Assembly (NCBI RefSeq): GCF_900142295.1
Contig: NZ_FSRL01000001.1
Span: 2,170,001 to 2,234,000, forward strand
From: Vannielia litorea
Lineage (GTDB): Bacteria; Pseudomonadota; Alphaproteobacteria; Rhodobacterales; Rhodobacteraceae
Direction: 5' to 3'
DNA: 64,000 nt
A program made the translations under genes and the position numbers. The stretch's first letter is position 1; the number at the start of each line of letters is the position of its first letter. Below are positions 48,014-57,329 of this stretch, piece by piece. The notes under the pieces are model-generated. The model did no database searches. It was not told the origin of the DNA and was given only the letters and a program-made list of their open reading frames with translations.

Positions 48014-48769
48014 ATGGGTATTCTCGAAGTCAAAGGCGTCAACAAGCGCTTCGGCGGGTTGCAGGCCCTGGGGGACGTGAACCTCTCCATCGAGGAGAAC
48101 ACGGTGCACGCCATCATCGGCCCCAACGGGGCGGGCAAGTCCACCCTGCTCAACTGCCTCGTCGGCAAGCTGATCCCTGACAGCGGCTCGGTCAGCTTCG
48201 ACGGCCAGTCGGTGCTCGGCCGCTCGCCGCACGAGATCAATCAGATGGGGATCAGTCGGGTGTTCCAGACCCCCGAGATCTTCGGCGATCTCACGGTGTT
48301 CGAAAACGTCATGATCCCCTGTTTCGCCAAGCGCGACGGCACCTTCAAGCTCAACGGCATCGGCTCGGTGCTGAGCCAGCGCGACATCCGCGATCAGGCC
48401 ATGGCGATGCTCGAAGACGTGAACATGGCCGACAAGGCCCATGTCCACTCCGCCTCGCTCTCGCGCGGCGACAAGCGGCGGCTGGAAATGGCGATGTGCC
48501 TCGCGCAGGAGCCCAAGATGCTCCTGCTCGACGAACCCACCGCCGGCATGGCCCGCGCCGATACCAACAACACGATCGACCTGCTGAAGGAGATCAAGCA
48601 GAAACGCGACATCACCATCGCCATCATCGAGCACGACATGCACGTCGTGTTCTCGCTGGCCGAACGGATCACCGTGCTGGCCCAGGGCACGCCTCTGGTC
48701 GAGGACACGCCCGAAAACATCAAGGGCCATCCCAAGGTGCAGGAAGCCTACCTCGGAGGCCACGGCTGA
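48014..48769 (+). CDS. HAAT-family ABC ATPase, LivG-like
   Basis: This 251-residue ATPase has Walker A GPNGAGKS (36-43), Walker B LLLDEPTAGM (170-179) and the switch His in IIEHDMHVVFSL. The signature motif reads LSRGDKRRLEM (149-159). LivG proteins normally have LAYGQQRRLEI or LSYGQ here, so Asp replaces the conserved Gln. TAAGGAGACGGACAG before the ATG is a good ribosome site. Confidence 0.9.
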   Translation: MGILEVKGVNKRFGGLQALGDVNLSIEENTVHAIIGPNGAGKSTLLNCLVGKLIPDSGSVSFDGQSVLGRSPHEINQMGISRVFQTPEIFGDLTVFENVMIPCFAKRDGTFKLNGIGSVLSQRDIRDQAMAMLEDVNMADKAHVHSASLSRGDKRRLEMAMCLAQEPKMLLLDEPTAGMARADTNNTIDLLKEIKQKRDITIAIIEHDMHVVFSLAERITVLAQGTPLVEDTPENIKGHPKVQEAYLGGHG

Positions 48770-48787
48770 GGCCGCAGGAGATATCAG

Positions 48788-49543
<756 letters not shown>

Positions 49544-49653
49544 ATAATACCTTTCGGGGGCTGGCCCTTGTCCGGGGCCACCCCTACCACTTGCGACAGA
49601 GGAAGACCGGCCAGCAGAGCGCACCCAGCCGCCGCAGCCGTCAGGAGGACAGC

Positions 49654-51603
49654 ATGACCGAACCCAAATCCTACCCGCCCAGCGCCGACTTCGCCGCCAA
49701 GGCCCATGTCGATGCCGCCAAGTACGACGAGATGTATGCCGCCTCGGTGAACGACCCCGAGGGCTTCTGGAAGGAGCAGGCCAGGCGCCTCGACTGGATC
49801 ACCTTCCCCACCAGGATCAAGAACACCTCCTTCAAGTCCGATGACGTGTCAATCAAGTGGTACGAGGACGGCGTGCTGAACGTCGCCGCCAACTGCATCG
49901 ACCGCCACCTCGAAAAGCGCGCCGACCAGACCGCGATCATCTTCGAGCCCGACGACCCCGAGACCCCGGCCCGGCACATCACCTACCGCGAGCTGCACGA
50001 AAACACCTGCCGCATGGCCAACGTGCTGCTGAGCCAGGGCGTCATGCGCGGCGACCGGGTGGTGATCTACCTGCCGATGATCCCCGAGGCCGCCTATGCC
50101 ATGCTGGCCTGCGCCCGCATCGGCGCGGTCCACTCCATCGTCTTCGCCGGCTTCTCGCCCGACGCGCTGGCCAACCGGATCAACGACAGCGGCGCCAAGC
50201 TGGTCATCACCGCCGACACCGCCCCCCGCGGCGGCCGCGTGACCGCGCTCAAATCCAACACCGACGCCGCCCTGCTGCACTGCTCCGACAAGGTCCGCTG
50301 CCTGGTCGTCAAGCACACCGGCGACCAGACCACCTGGATCCAGGATCGCGACGTGGATGTGAAGGCGCTGATGGAAACCGCCGCCCCCGATTGTCCGCCC
50401 CGCCCGATGAACGCGGAGGATCCGCTCTTCATCCTCTACACCTCGGGCAGCACCGGCAAACCCAAGGGCGTGGTGCACACCACCGGCGGCTACCTCACCT
50501 TCGCCTCCCTCACCCACGAGGTCAGCTTCGACTACCACGAGGGCGACGTTTACTGGTGCACCGCCGATGTCGGCTGGGTCACCGGCCACACCTACATCGT
50601 CTACGGACCTCTGGCCAACGGCGCGACCACGCTGATGTTCGAGGGGGTGCCCACCTATCCCAATGCCTCGCGCTTCTGGCAGGTGGTCGAAAAGCACAAG
50701 GTCGCCCAGTTCTACACCGCCCCCACCGCCATCCGCGCGCTGATGGGCCAGGGCGACGAGTTCGTCACCAAATGCGATCTCTCCTCGCTCAAGCTGCTGG
50801 GCACCGTCGGCGAGCCGATCAACCCCGAGGCCTGGAACTGGTACAACGATGTCGTCGGTGGCGGGCGCGTCCCGATCATCGACACCTGGTGGCAAACCGA
50901 GACCGGCGGCCACATGATGACCCCCCTGCCCGGCGCCCATGCCACCAAGCCCGGCGCCGCGATGAAGCCGTTCTTCGGCGTCCAGCCCGTGGTGCTCGAG
51001 CCCACCACCGGCAAGGAGATCGACGAGACCGCCACCGAGGGGGTGCTCGCGATCAAGGACAGCTGGCCCGGCCAGATGCGCACCGTCTGGGGCGACCACG
51101 AGCGCTTCGAGAAAACCTACTTTTCCGACTACAAGGGCTATTACTTCTCCGGCGACGGCTGCCGCCGCGATGCCGATGGCGACTACTGGATCACCGGCCG
51201 GGTGGATGACGTGATCAACGTCTCCGGCCACCGCATGGGCACCGCCGAGGTCGAAAGCGCGCTGGTGGCCCACGCCAAGGTCGCCGAGGCCGCCGTGGTG
51301 GGCTACCCGCACAGCATCAAGGGCCAGGGCATCTACTGCTACGTCACCCTGATGAACGGGGTGGAGCCGTCGGAGGACCTGAAAAAGGAACTCCGCACCT
51401 GGGTCCGCACCGAGATCGGCCCGATCGCCTCGCCCGACCTGATCCAATGGGCCCCCGGCCTGCCAAAAACCCGGTCGGGCAAGATCATGCGCCGCATCCT
51501 GCGCAAGATCGCCGAAAACGACTACGGCGCGCTCGGCGACACCTCCACCCTGGCCGATCCTTCGGTGGTGGACGAGCTGATCGAGAACCGCGCCAACAGA
51601 TAG
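49654..51603 (+). CDS. acs: Acetyl-CoA synthetase
   Basis: This 649-residue AMP-forming ligase makes acetyl-CoA from acetate, ATP and CoA. Motifs are [43 protein letters not shown], the acyl-pocket sequence [16 protein letters not shown], and [16 protein letters not shown]. The C-terminal [16 protein letters not shown] carries the catalytic and acetylation-regulated Lys. The acyl pocket is the Acs type, so acetate (with some propionate) is expected. AGGAGGA at 49643-49649 sets the ATG. It follows the HAAT transporter genes in the same direction. Confidence 0.96.
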   Translation: MTEPKSYPPSADFAAKAHVDAAKYDEMYAASVNDPEGFWKEQARRLDWITFPTRIKNTSFKSDDVSIKWYEDGVLNVAANCIDRHLEKRADQTAIIFEPDDPETPARHITYRELHENTCRMANVLLSQGVMRGDRVVIYLPMIPEAAYAMLACARIGAVHSIVFAGFSPDALANRINDSGAKLVITADTAPRGGRVTALKSNTDAALLHCSDKVRCLVVKHTGDQTTWIQDRDVDVKALMETAAPDCPPRPMNAEDPLFILYTSGSTGKPKGVVHTTGGYLTFASLTHEVSFDYHEGDVYWCTADVGWVTGHTYIVYGPLANGATTLMFEGVPTYPNASRFWQVVEKHKVAQFYTAPTAIRALMGQGDEFVTKCDLSSLKLLGTVGEPINPEAWNWYNDVVGGGRVPIIDTWWQTETGGHMMTPLPGAHATKPGAAMKPFFGVQPVVLEPTTGKEIDETATEGVLAIKDSWPGQMRTVWGDHERFEKTYFSDYKGYYFSGDGCRRDADGDYWITGRVDDVINVSGHRMGTAEVESALVAHAKVAEAAVVGYPHSIKGQGIYCYVTLMNGVEPSEDLKKELRTWVRTEIGPIASPDLIQWAPGLPKTRSGKIMRRILRKIAENDYGALGDTSTLADPSVVDELIENRANR

Positions 51604-51665
51604 GGTGGGCAATCTGCCCACCACCCCCAAAGGTCAAAGGCCGGGCAGAGCGCCCGGCCTTTTTT
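51604..51665 (+). terminator. Rho-independent terminator of acs
   Basis: A first hairpin, GGTGGGC-AATCT-GCCCACC, starts directly after the TAG. The second, AGGCCGGGC-AGAGC-GCCCGGCCT at 51638-51660, is a perfect nine-pair stem followed by TTTTT, a textbook terminator. Confidence 0.93.
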
Positions 51666-51699
51666 GTGTCTTCTGCTCTTCCACCGCGGAAGTGAAGCC

Positions 51700-52224
51700 T
51701 CACTCGGCCGTGCGATAGGCCCACGTCTGATATGCGGCCGCTTCAGCGGCGCAGGCCTCGAGCGTCAGCCCCTTGATCTGGTTGGTATCGCTGCGCCCGT
51801 GGCGGGTGCTCTCTCCCAGTGTAAGGCACAGGTCGGGGGCGGAGGCCGGGGTGATGGTGCCTTCCCCGGCAAATTCAAAGCTCTGGGCCGCGCTTTCCTC
51901 GCAGCTCACCAACTCAAGCGCCGCCCCGGCTTCCAGCGCAGCAGCCTGCATGCACACATCGAACTCCGGCATGTAAAAGACCCCCTCGGCAAAGCGCTCC
52001 GAATCGAAGCCCTGATCCACGAAGATCTCACCGCTCGGGCTGTAGCAAGTGTGGCCCTGAAGCCCGTCATCCGGGTTCGCCTGGGCGCCTTGCCCGCCGG
52101 AGATGTCGATACAATACCCGTTCTGGGTGTTATCGAGCTTGTCGGTGGCGTAGACCTCCACGGTCTCCGCATGTGCGAGGCCCGCACTCAGGACGAGGGC
52201 GGCGGTCGAAAGAATGGCTTTCAT
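51700..52224 (-). CDS. Secreted ricin-type beta-trefoil-like protein
   Basis: This 174-residue protein has a signal peptide (MKAILSTAALVLSAGLAHA). The mature part has six or more Cys and repeats the beta-trefoil style: YCIDISGG, VCMQAAALEAGAALELVSCEESAAQSFEF, and LCLTLGES..TLEACAAEAAAYQTWAY. The AQSFEF and YQTW elements resemble the QxW sites of ricin-B lectins. A carbohydrate-binding role is an inference. GGAG precedes the ATG. The preceding gene is YtoQ, 104 bases upstream. Confidence 0.6.
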   Translation of the reverse strand: MKAILSTAALVLSAGLAHAETVEVYATDKLDNTQNGYCIDISGGQGAQANPDDGLQGHTCYSPSGEIFVDQGFDSERFAEGVFYMPEFDVCMQAAALEAGAALELVSCEESAAQSFEFAGEGTITPASAPDLCLTLGESTRHGRSDTNQIKGLTLEACAAEAAAYQTWAYRTAE

Positions 52225-52328
52225 GTCATCTCCGGTAACAACGAGTGCAATGCCGATAAAACGAAGCAGCCCTCCCGTTCCGTCGAAAAAAGCTCCACTC
52301 CGCCGGTCTGAAGCTGCAGTGAAGCCCC

Positions 52329-52778
52329 CTATCCCGGCAGCCGGCCTTCCAGCACATAGCGCAACATCTGCGCCACCTGCTCCGGCCGCTCCGCCACCGC
52401 CAGCGCCGCAGCATCCACTTCCTTCAGCGCGTGCTGGTGCTCGGCCCCGTGCAGCACGATCAGCGACTTGCCCAGCGCGGCGGCCATCCCGGCATCGAAA
52501 GCCGCGTTCCACTGCTTGTATTTCTCGCCGAAGCGCACCACCACCACATCGGCCTGCTCGATGCTCCGCCGGGTGCGGATGGCGTTGAGCTTGGCGCCCT
52601 TGTGGTCGTGCCAGAATTTGCTGTCCTCCGGCCCGAGGATCGCCACGCCGCAATCGTCGCTGGCCGCATGGTCGGTCACCGGCGCCGAGAAGGCCATGTC
52701 GAGCCCCGCACAGCCCGCTATGATCTCCTCGCGCCAATCGGTGTGGATCTCTCCCGAAAGATAGACCTTCAGTGTCAT
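52329..52778 (-). CDS. YtoQ family protein
   Basis: The protein has 149 residues. It begins LKVYLSGEIHTDWREEI, continues GPEDSKFWHDHKGAKLNAIRTRRSIEQADVVVVRFGEKYKQWNAAFDAGMAAALGKSLIVLH, and ends ALKEVDAAALAVAERPEQVAQMLRYVLEG. That is the full YtoQ pattern, related to nucleoside 2-deoxyribosyltransferase-like folds. The function is unknown. Its ribosome site (GGAGGACGGA) overlaps the stop of the upstream Pit gene, implying an operon with it. Confidence 0.85.
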   Translation of the reverse strand: MTLKVYLSGEIHTDWREEIIAGCAGLDMAFSAPVTDHAASDDCGVAILGPEDSKFWHDHKGAKLNAIRTRRSIEQADVVVVRFGEKYKQWNAAFDAGMAAALGKSLIVLHGAEHQHALKEVDAAALAVAERPEQVAQMLRYVLEGRLPG

Positions 52779-52787
52779 TCCGTCCTC

Positions 52788-54272
52788 CTAACCCGCCATC
52801 GTGACGATGCCGATGAACAGCAACGCCGAGAGCACGGCGGCCGCCGGCACGGTGATGATCCATGCCGCCACGATGGTCATGAAATGGCTCCGCCGCACCA
52901 GCTTGCGCCGCCGCCGCTCCTCCGCCGCATGCTCCGGCCGCGCCGGCAGCGCGCCCCGCGCCTTCCGCAGGCGCCGCTCGTAGTCCCACTCGCGGAAGAA
53001 CCCCACACCGAAGACCCCGCCCACCGCGATATGGGTGGAGCTCACCGGCAAGCCGAGCCAGCTCGCCAGGATCACGGTGATGGCGGCCGAGAGCGCCACG
53101 CAATAGGCCCGCATCGGGTTGAGCTTGGTGATCTGGCTGCCCACCATCCGGATGAGCTTGGGGCCGAAGAGGAACAGCCCCACCGAGATGCCCACGGCGC
53201 CGATCACCATGACCCAGTAGGGAATGGCCACCGCATGGGTAAAATCGCCGGTGCCCAGCGCCTGCACGATGGCCGCCAGAGGGCCGACCGCGTTGGCCAC
53301 GTCGTTCGCGCCATGGGCAAAGCTGAGCAGCGCGGCGGAAACGATGAGCGGAATACCGAACAGCACCTTCAGCGAGCGGTTGCGGTTTTCCAGCCCTTCC
53401 GATTGCCGCCGGATCACCGGGATCATCGCCAGCCAGACCGCCACGCCCAGCACCGCGCCGATCGCCAGCGAGGCGAGGAGGTCGATCTTGATGAGCTGCT
53501 TGATGCCCTTGAGCGCGATGTAGCTGGCAAAGGCCCCCGCCATGATGCCCACCAGCACCGGCACCCAGCGCCGGGCGGCGGCGATCTTGTCGTCGACATA
53601 GACGATGTTCGACTTGATGAACCACAGGAACCCGGCGGCGATGACCCCGCCCAGCACCGGCGAGATCACCCAGCTCGCGGCAATCGCCCCCATCGTGCCC
53701 CAGCTCACCGCGGCAAAGCCCGCGGCGGCGATGCCCGCGCCCATCACGCCGCCCACCACCGAATGGGTGGTGGAAACCGGCGCACCGACCCATGTGGCGA
53801 GGTTGACCCAGAACGCCGAGGCCAGCAGCGCCGCCATCATCGCCCAGACGAAGGTCGAGGCCGAGCCCATGCTTTCGGGCGCGATGATCCCCTTGGCGAT
53901 GGTGCCCACCACGTCGCCGCCCGCGATCAACGCGCCCGCGCTTTCGAACACGGCGGCAATGGCGATGGCCCCGCCCATGGTGAGCGCATTGGCACCCACC
54001 GCCGGCCCCATGTTGTTGGCCACGTCGTTGGCGCCGATGTTCAGCGCCATGTAGGCCCCGAAGACGGCGGCCACGATCACGATGAAGCTGCTGGTGGTCT
54101 GCCCGAAGAAGAGCGCGGCCAGCAGGCCCGCCGCGACCACGAAGAGCAGGGCCACGCCATAGCCCACGAAGGGCCGCGCGACATAGGCCGTCGCCAGCTC
54201 GAGGTTCGAGATGCGGCCCAGGTCGCGGTCCAGCGTCTCCATGTGGCTGACGTCGTAGTCGGTTTCTGCCAC
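52788..54272 (-). CDS. pit: Inorganic phosphate transporter, Pit family
   Basis: This 494-residue membrane protein has about ten helices and the duplicated Pit signatures. The first copy is FGAYMALNIGANDVANNMGPAVGANALTMGGAI. The second is SFAHGANDVANAVGPLAAIVQ, with VGLPVSSTHIAVGGVFGVG and WVGAPVSTTHSVVGGVMGAG. It should import phosphate with protons. The start is a GTG at 54272 with GGGAGGG before it. A charged N-terminal 25 residues precede the first helix. It is upstream of and coupled to ytoQ. Confidence 0.93.
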   Translation of the reverse strand: MAETDYDVSHMETLDRDLGRISNLELATAYVARPFVGYGVALLFVVAAGLLAALFFGQTTSSFIVIVAAVFGAYMALNIGANDVANNMGPAVGANALTMGGAIAIAAVFESAGALIAGGDVVGTIAKGIIAPESMGSASTFVWAMMAALLASAFWVNLATWVGAPVSTTHSVVGGVMGAGIAAAGFAAVSWGTMGAIAASWVISPVLGGVIAAGFLWFIKSNIVYVDDKIAAARRWVPVLVGIMAGAFASYIALKGIKQLIKIDLLASLAIGAVLGVAVWLAMIPVIRRQSEGLENRNRSLKVLFGIPLIVSAALLSFAHGANDVANAVGPLAAIVQALGTGDFTHAVAIPYWVMVIGAVGISVGLFLFGPKLIRMVGSQITKLNPMRAYCVALSAAITVILASWLGLPVSSTHIAVGGVFGVGFFREWDYERRLRKARGALPARPEHAAEERRRRKLVRRSHFMTIVAAWIITVPAAAVLSALLFIGIVTMAG

Positions 54273-54373
54273 GGTATCCCTCCCGAAACTGTTCCGGGGT
54301 CGGTGACCCTTCAGAGCGCCCGAGTCAAGCCGCCGCAGTCAACCCGGCCGCATCATTCCGGCCCGACGCCCGG

Positions 54374-54832
54374 TCACAGCTCGCGGAGAATGTCCCGCAG
54401 TTCCGGCTCCTGCACCATGTCGGCCGCCTCGCCCGGGCTCACCCAGCGGCGCTCCCGCTCCCGCGCCTCCGGAAAGTCGTCGGCCATCTCTTCCACCGCG
54501 ACAGGAAACACCAGCGTCTGGACCGGCAGGCCGAGGCCCGCGTCATCCGTCTTCCGGTAGAAATAGGAGCCAATCGCATCCGGCGCGGTCTGCCCGCGCC
54601 GCACGCCGGCCTCTTCCCAGGCCTCCTGCATCGCGCTGCCCGAGGCATCCTTGCCCCGGATCGGCCAGCCCTTGGGCAGAATCCACCGCCCGGTGCCCCG
54701 ACTGGTGACCAGGAGCACTTCCTTGCCGTCCTTGCGCTTGCGATAGCACAGCGCCGCCACCTGCAGGCGCGGGGGGCGCTGCAGCATCGGGCGCACGAAG
54801 CCATCCCAGGCCAGCCTGAACCGTCTCATCAT
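54374..54832 (-). CDS. NUDIX hydrolase
   Basis: The protein has 152 residues. The Nudix box is GWPIRGKDASGSAMQEAWEEAG (about 56-77), and an ILPKG loop precedes it. The box begins G-x5-D rather than the usual G-x5-E, so one metal-interacting position is Asp. Proteins of this size with a RWILPKGW lead-in resemble diphosphoinositol polyphosphate or NTP-sugar pyrophosphatases. It is next to a Pit phosphate transporter on the same strand but separated by 101 bases. No clear ribosome site is visible before either of the two adjacent ATG codons. Confidence 0.85.
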   Translation of the reverse strand: MMRRFRLAWDGFVRPMLQRPPRLQVAALCYRKRKDGKEVLLVTSRGTGRWILPKGWPIRGKDASGSAMQEAWEEAGVRRGQTAPDAIGSYFYRKTDDAGLGLPVQTLVFPVAVEEMADDFPEARERERRWVSPGEAADMVQEPELRDILREL

Positions 54833-54957
54833 CTAGAAACCAACCGCTCTTCTTCTTTTCATTTTTCAACTATTTAGGGCATCGGTGAACAATTTGCAAA
54901 GATTTGCGCTGCAGGCGCGGCTTGACACCACCACCGCCACGCCCTGAGGTAGGAAAC

Positions 54958-54984
54958 ATGTTAACGGCATACGATCGCCCATGA
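54958..54984 (+). CDS. Eight-codon leader ORF before the first permease
   Basis: A good ribosome site, GAGGTAGGAAAC, precedes an ATG that opens a tiny frame, MLTAYDRP, ending in TGA at 54982-54984. The stop overlaps the ATG of the permease at 54981 (ATGA), while the permease itself has no recognisable ribosome site. The leader may therefore carry ribosomes to the permease start by coupled termination and reinitiation. Its peptide sequence does not suggest attenuation by a particular amino acid. Confidence 0.5.
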   Translation: MLTAYDRP

Positions 54985-55823
54985 TCCCCCACCGCAACCG
55001 CGCCTGGCTGCTGCTCCTGCCCGCCGTCGCGGTCATGGGCCTCGTCGCCGTCCTGCCGCTGCTGACGGTGCTCAACTACTCCTTCCACGACATCTTCACG
55101 CTCGAGAGCCGCTACTGGGTCGGGCTGGAGTGGTATGGCGAGATCGTCACCTCCCGGCGCTTCTGGGCCTCGCTCGCCCGCTCCACGCTGTTTTCCGCCA
55201 TCGTGCTCTCCATCCAGTTGCCGCTCGGCATCGCCGTGGCGCTGCTGCTGCGCGCGACCCGGCACCCCACGCTCTACCTCATGGCGCTGGCCCTGCCGTT
55301 GGTGGTGCCGTGGAACATGATCCCCTCCATGTGGCTCACCCTCGTCGGGCCGCAGGGGCTGCTCGGGCCGTCGCTCATTGCCGCCGGGTTCGATTACAGG
55401 TTTACCGCGCTCCACACCTGGGCGCTGATCGTGGCGATGGACACCTGGCACTGGCTCGGGCTCGTGGTGATCCTCTCCTACGCCGGGCTTTCCGCCATCC
55501 CCCGCCCCTACTACCAGGCCGCCGAGATCGACGGCGCGTCGCGCATGGCCATCTTCCGGCACATCGAGCTGCCCAGGATTTCGGGCGCGCTGGCCATCGT
55601 GCTGCTGCTGCGCTTCGTCGACAGCTTCATGATCTACACCGAGGCCTTCCGCATCAACGCGGGCGGGCCGCAGGGGGCCACCACCTTCCTCTCGCTCGAC
55701 CTCGGCGAAGACATCAACGCCTACAGCTACGGCTCGGCAGCGGCTCGGGCCATGACCTACTTCCTCATCGTCATCACCGTGGTCTGGGCCTTCGTGCAAT
55801 TCACCCGCAGGCGCTCGTCATGA
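54981..55823 (+). CDS. ABC sugar/polyol permease, GlpP-like
   Basis: This 280-residue membrane protein has six helices and the permease loop WHWLGLVVILSYAGLSAIPRPYYQAAEIDGASRMAIFRHIELPRISG (the EAA-type loop, about 155-200). The sequence MDTWHWLGLVVILSYAGL and the segment LLRFVDSFMIYTEAFRINAGGPQGATTFLSLDL resemble the glycerol permease GlpP. No ATPase or binding protein is adjacent, so it must be completed by genes elsewhere. Its start overlaps the stop of an 8-codon leader. Confidence 0.75.
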   Translation: MIPHRNRAWLLLLPAVAVMGLVAVLPLLTVLNYSFHDIFTLESRYWVGLEWYGEIVTSRRFWASLARSTLFSAIVLSIQLPLGIAVALLLRATRHPTLYLMALALPLVVPWNMIPSMWLTLVGPQGLLGPSLIAAGFDYRFTALHTWALIVAMDTWHWLGLVVILSYAGLSAIPRPYYQAAEIDGASRMAIFRHIELPRISGALAIVLLLRFVDSFMIYTEAFRINAGGPQGATTFLSLDLGEDINAYSYGSAAARAMTYFLIVITVVWAFVQFTRRRSS

Positions 55824-56608
55824 CCGCCGCCACCCGCGCCCTCGCCCTCGCGGCCCTGCTGCTCTTCATCGCCCTGCCGCTGGTGCAAACCGTGGTGCTC
55901 TCCTTCACCGCCACCCTGCCCCACGAGGGCGTGGAGGTCGGCAGCCTGACGCTGGTCAACTACGCCCATATCTTCGCCTCGCCGGCGCTCGTGGCCTCCA
56001 TCGGCAACTCGTTCCTCTACGTCTCGCTCAACGTCGCGCTCTGCCTCGCCGCAGGGCTGCCTGCCGCCTATGCTTTCTCGCGCTACCGCTTCACCGGCGA
56101 CCGCCACCTGCTGTTCCTGATGCTGGCCTTCCGGGTCACGCCCCCCGTCGTTCTTTCACTGCCGATCTTCATCCTGTTCTCCCAACTCGGGCTGGTGAAC
56201 TCGCCCGTCGGCATCGCCCTGGTGCACTGCGTCTTCAACCTGCCGGTGGCGATCTGGATCCTCGAGAGCTTCATCTCCGCCGTTCCCCGCGAATTCGACG
56301 AAACCGCCTTTCTCGACGGCCAGTCGCTGCCCGGCTTCTTCGTCACAAAGCTCATCCCCGCCATCGCGCCGGGCATCGGGGTGGCGGCCTTCTTCTGTTT
56401 CATCTTCTCCTGGGTCGAGGTGGTGTTTGCCCGCATCCTCACCGTCACCGGCGGCAAGCCGATCACCATGGCGCTCAACGCGCTCTTCTCCTTCCGCACC
56501 GATATCGGCCTGGTCACGGCGATGACCGTCTTCTCCCTGCTCCCCGGCGTGCTGATGATCGTCTTCGTGCGCCGCCACATCGCCCGCGGCTTCGTGATCC
56601 GCACCTGA
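55820..56608 (+). CDS. ABC sugar/polyol permease, GlpQ-like
   Basis: This 262-residue MalG-type permease has six helices. The EAA-type region is ILESFISAVPREFDETAFLDGQSLPGFFVTKLIPAIAPGIG, and AYAFSRYRFTGDRHLLFLMLAFRVTPPVVLSLP precedes it. It overlaps the first permease (ATGA). The pair resembles GlpP/GlpQ or other carbohydrate CUT1 permeases. Substrate cannot be told. Confidence 0.78.
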   Translation: MTAATRALALAALLLFIALPLVQTVVLSFTATLPHEGVEVGSLTLVNYAHIFASPALVASIGNSFLYVSLNVALCLAAGLPAAYAFSRYRFTGDRHLLFLMLAFRVTPPVVLSLPIFILFSQLGLVNSPVGIALVHCVFNLPVAIWILESFISAVPREFDETAFLDGQSLPGFFVTKLIPAIAPGIGVAAFFCFIFSWVEVVFARILTVTGGKPITMALNALFSFRTDIGLVTAMTVFSLLPGVLMIVFVRRHIARGFVIRT

Positions 56609-56717
56609 GCGGGGCGTTAACCATCTGCACAGATTTCCGGGCCGCGTTTACGATTTGCCCACTCTCGTGAAGATATCGTGTCAGCCATGGGGTCCGTTTA
56701 CGCAGGAGCTTGATGAC

Positions 56718-57239
56718 ATGAGCATGGTGAGGCTCGACACGCAGGGGCAGTCGTCGCAGGCCTACGCGCTTCCGGCGCAGGTGCTGGCGGCACGCCACCG
56801 CCAGAATTCCGTGGCACCGCAGGCGACAGACATTCGGCCACCCGAAAAACCCGAGGCCACGGCAAGGCCCGGTCTCGACACCGCCCGCGACGAGGTCGTG
56901 GGCCGCGATGGCGAGCGCCGCCCACCTCCGCCGCTGAAGGAATATGCCCGCATCCCCACCGCGATGACGGCCGAGATCCTTCGGCTGCAGGAGGAGGCGC
57001 TGGAGAAGGCCCGCGAGGCAACCGAGGCCGAGGGCCAGGCCCAGAGCGCCCGCGCCGACGCCGCCCAGGCCGAAAAGGCCGAGGAGGCCGCCCGCGCCGC
57101 CGAAGCCCGCGCAGACCCCACCGAGGCCACGCCCGCCGAAGGCCCCGCCACCGCCCGCGCGCCCTCCGGCTTCGCCACCGGCCTCCCCGCCGTCAACGCC
57201 CCCGCCACCGGACCGAGCCAGCTCGACCACCAGGCCTGA
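56718..57239 (+). CDS. Charged Ala/Glu-rich hypothetical protein
   Basis: This 173-residue soluble protein is largely disordered or helical. Residues about 85-140 (AEILRLQEEALEKAREATEAEGQAQSARADAAQAEKAEEAARAAEARA) look like a coiled coil. The rest is rich in Pro and Ala. No known domain is recognised, and a structural or cell-envelope role is a guess. CAGGAG precedes the ATG. It faces the pyrimidine ABC operon, with a terminator between them. Confidence 0.55.
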   Translation: MSMVRLDTQGQSSQAYALPAQVLAARHRQNSVAPQATDIRPPEKPEATARPGLDTARDEVVGRDGERRPPPPLKEYARIPTAMTAEILRLQEEALEKAREATEAEGQAQSARADAAQAEKAEEAARAAEARADPTEATPAEGPATARAPSGFATGLPAVNAPATGPSQLDHQA

Positions 57240-57270
57240 CCCCTCCACCGCAGGCCCGCGAAACCCCACC

Positions 57271-57304
57271 AAAAAAAAAAAAGGGGGCGCCCGAAAGCGC
57301 CCCC
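57271..57304 (-). terminator. Rho-independent terminator of the pyrimidine ABC operon
   Basis: Read on the minus strand, GGGGGCGC-TTTCGG-GCGCCCCC is a perfect eight-pair stem followed by twelve T. It lies 26 bases after the binding-protein stop. The other strand would see an A-run and a hairpin without T. Confidence 0.92.
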
Positions 57305-57329
57305 TTCTCTGGTTTTGCAACTGTCGCGC

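Noticed and set aside
51700..53793. A continuous frame joining the lectin-like protein to sequence inside ytoQ and pit
   Set aside because: Only the last 174 residues have a signal peptide and a ribosome site; the rest is in the wrong frame of the neighbouring genes.
54893..54900. TTTGCAAA, the core of RamB/PrpR sites, in the NUDIX/permease gap
   Set aside because: It is an isolated eight-base palindrome without repeats or a short-chain-acid gene nearby, so chance is likely.
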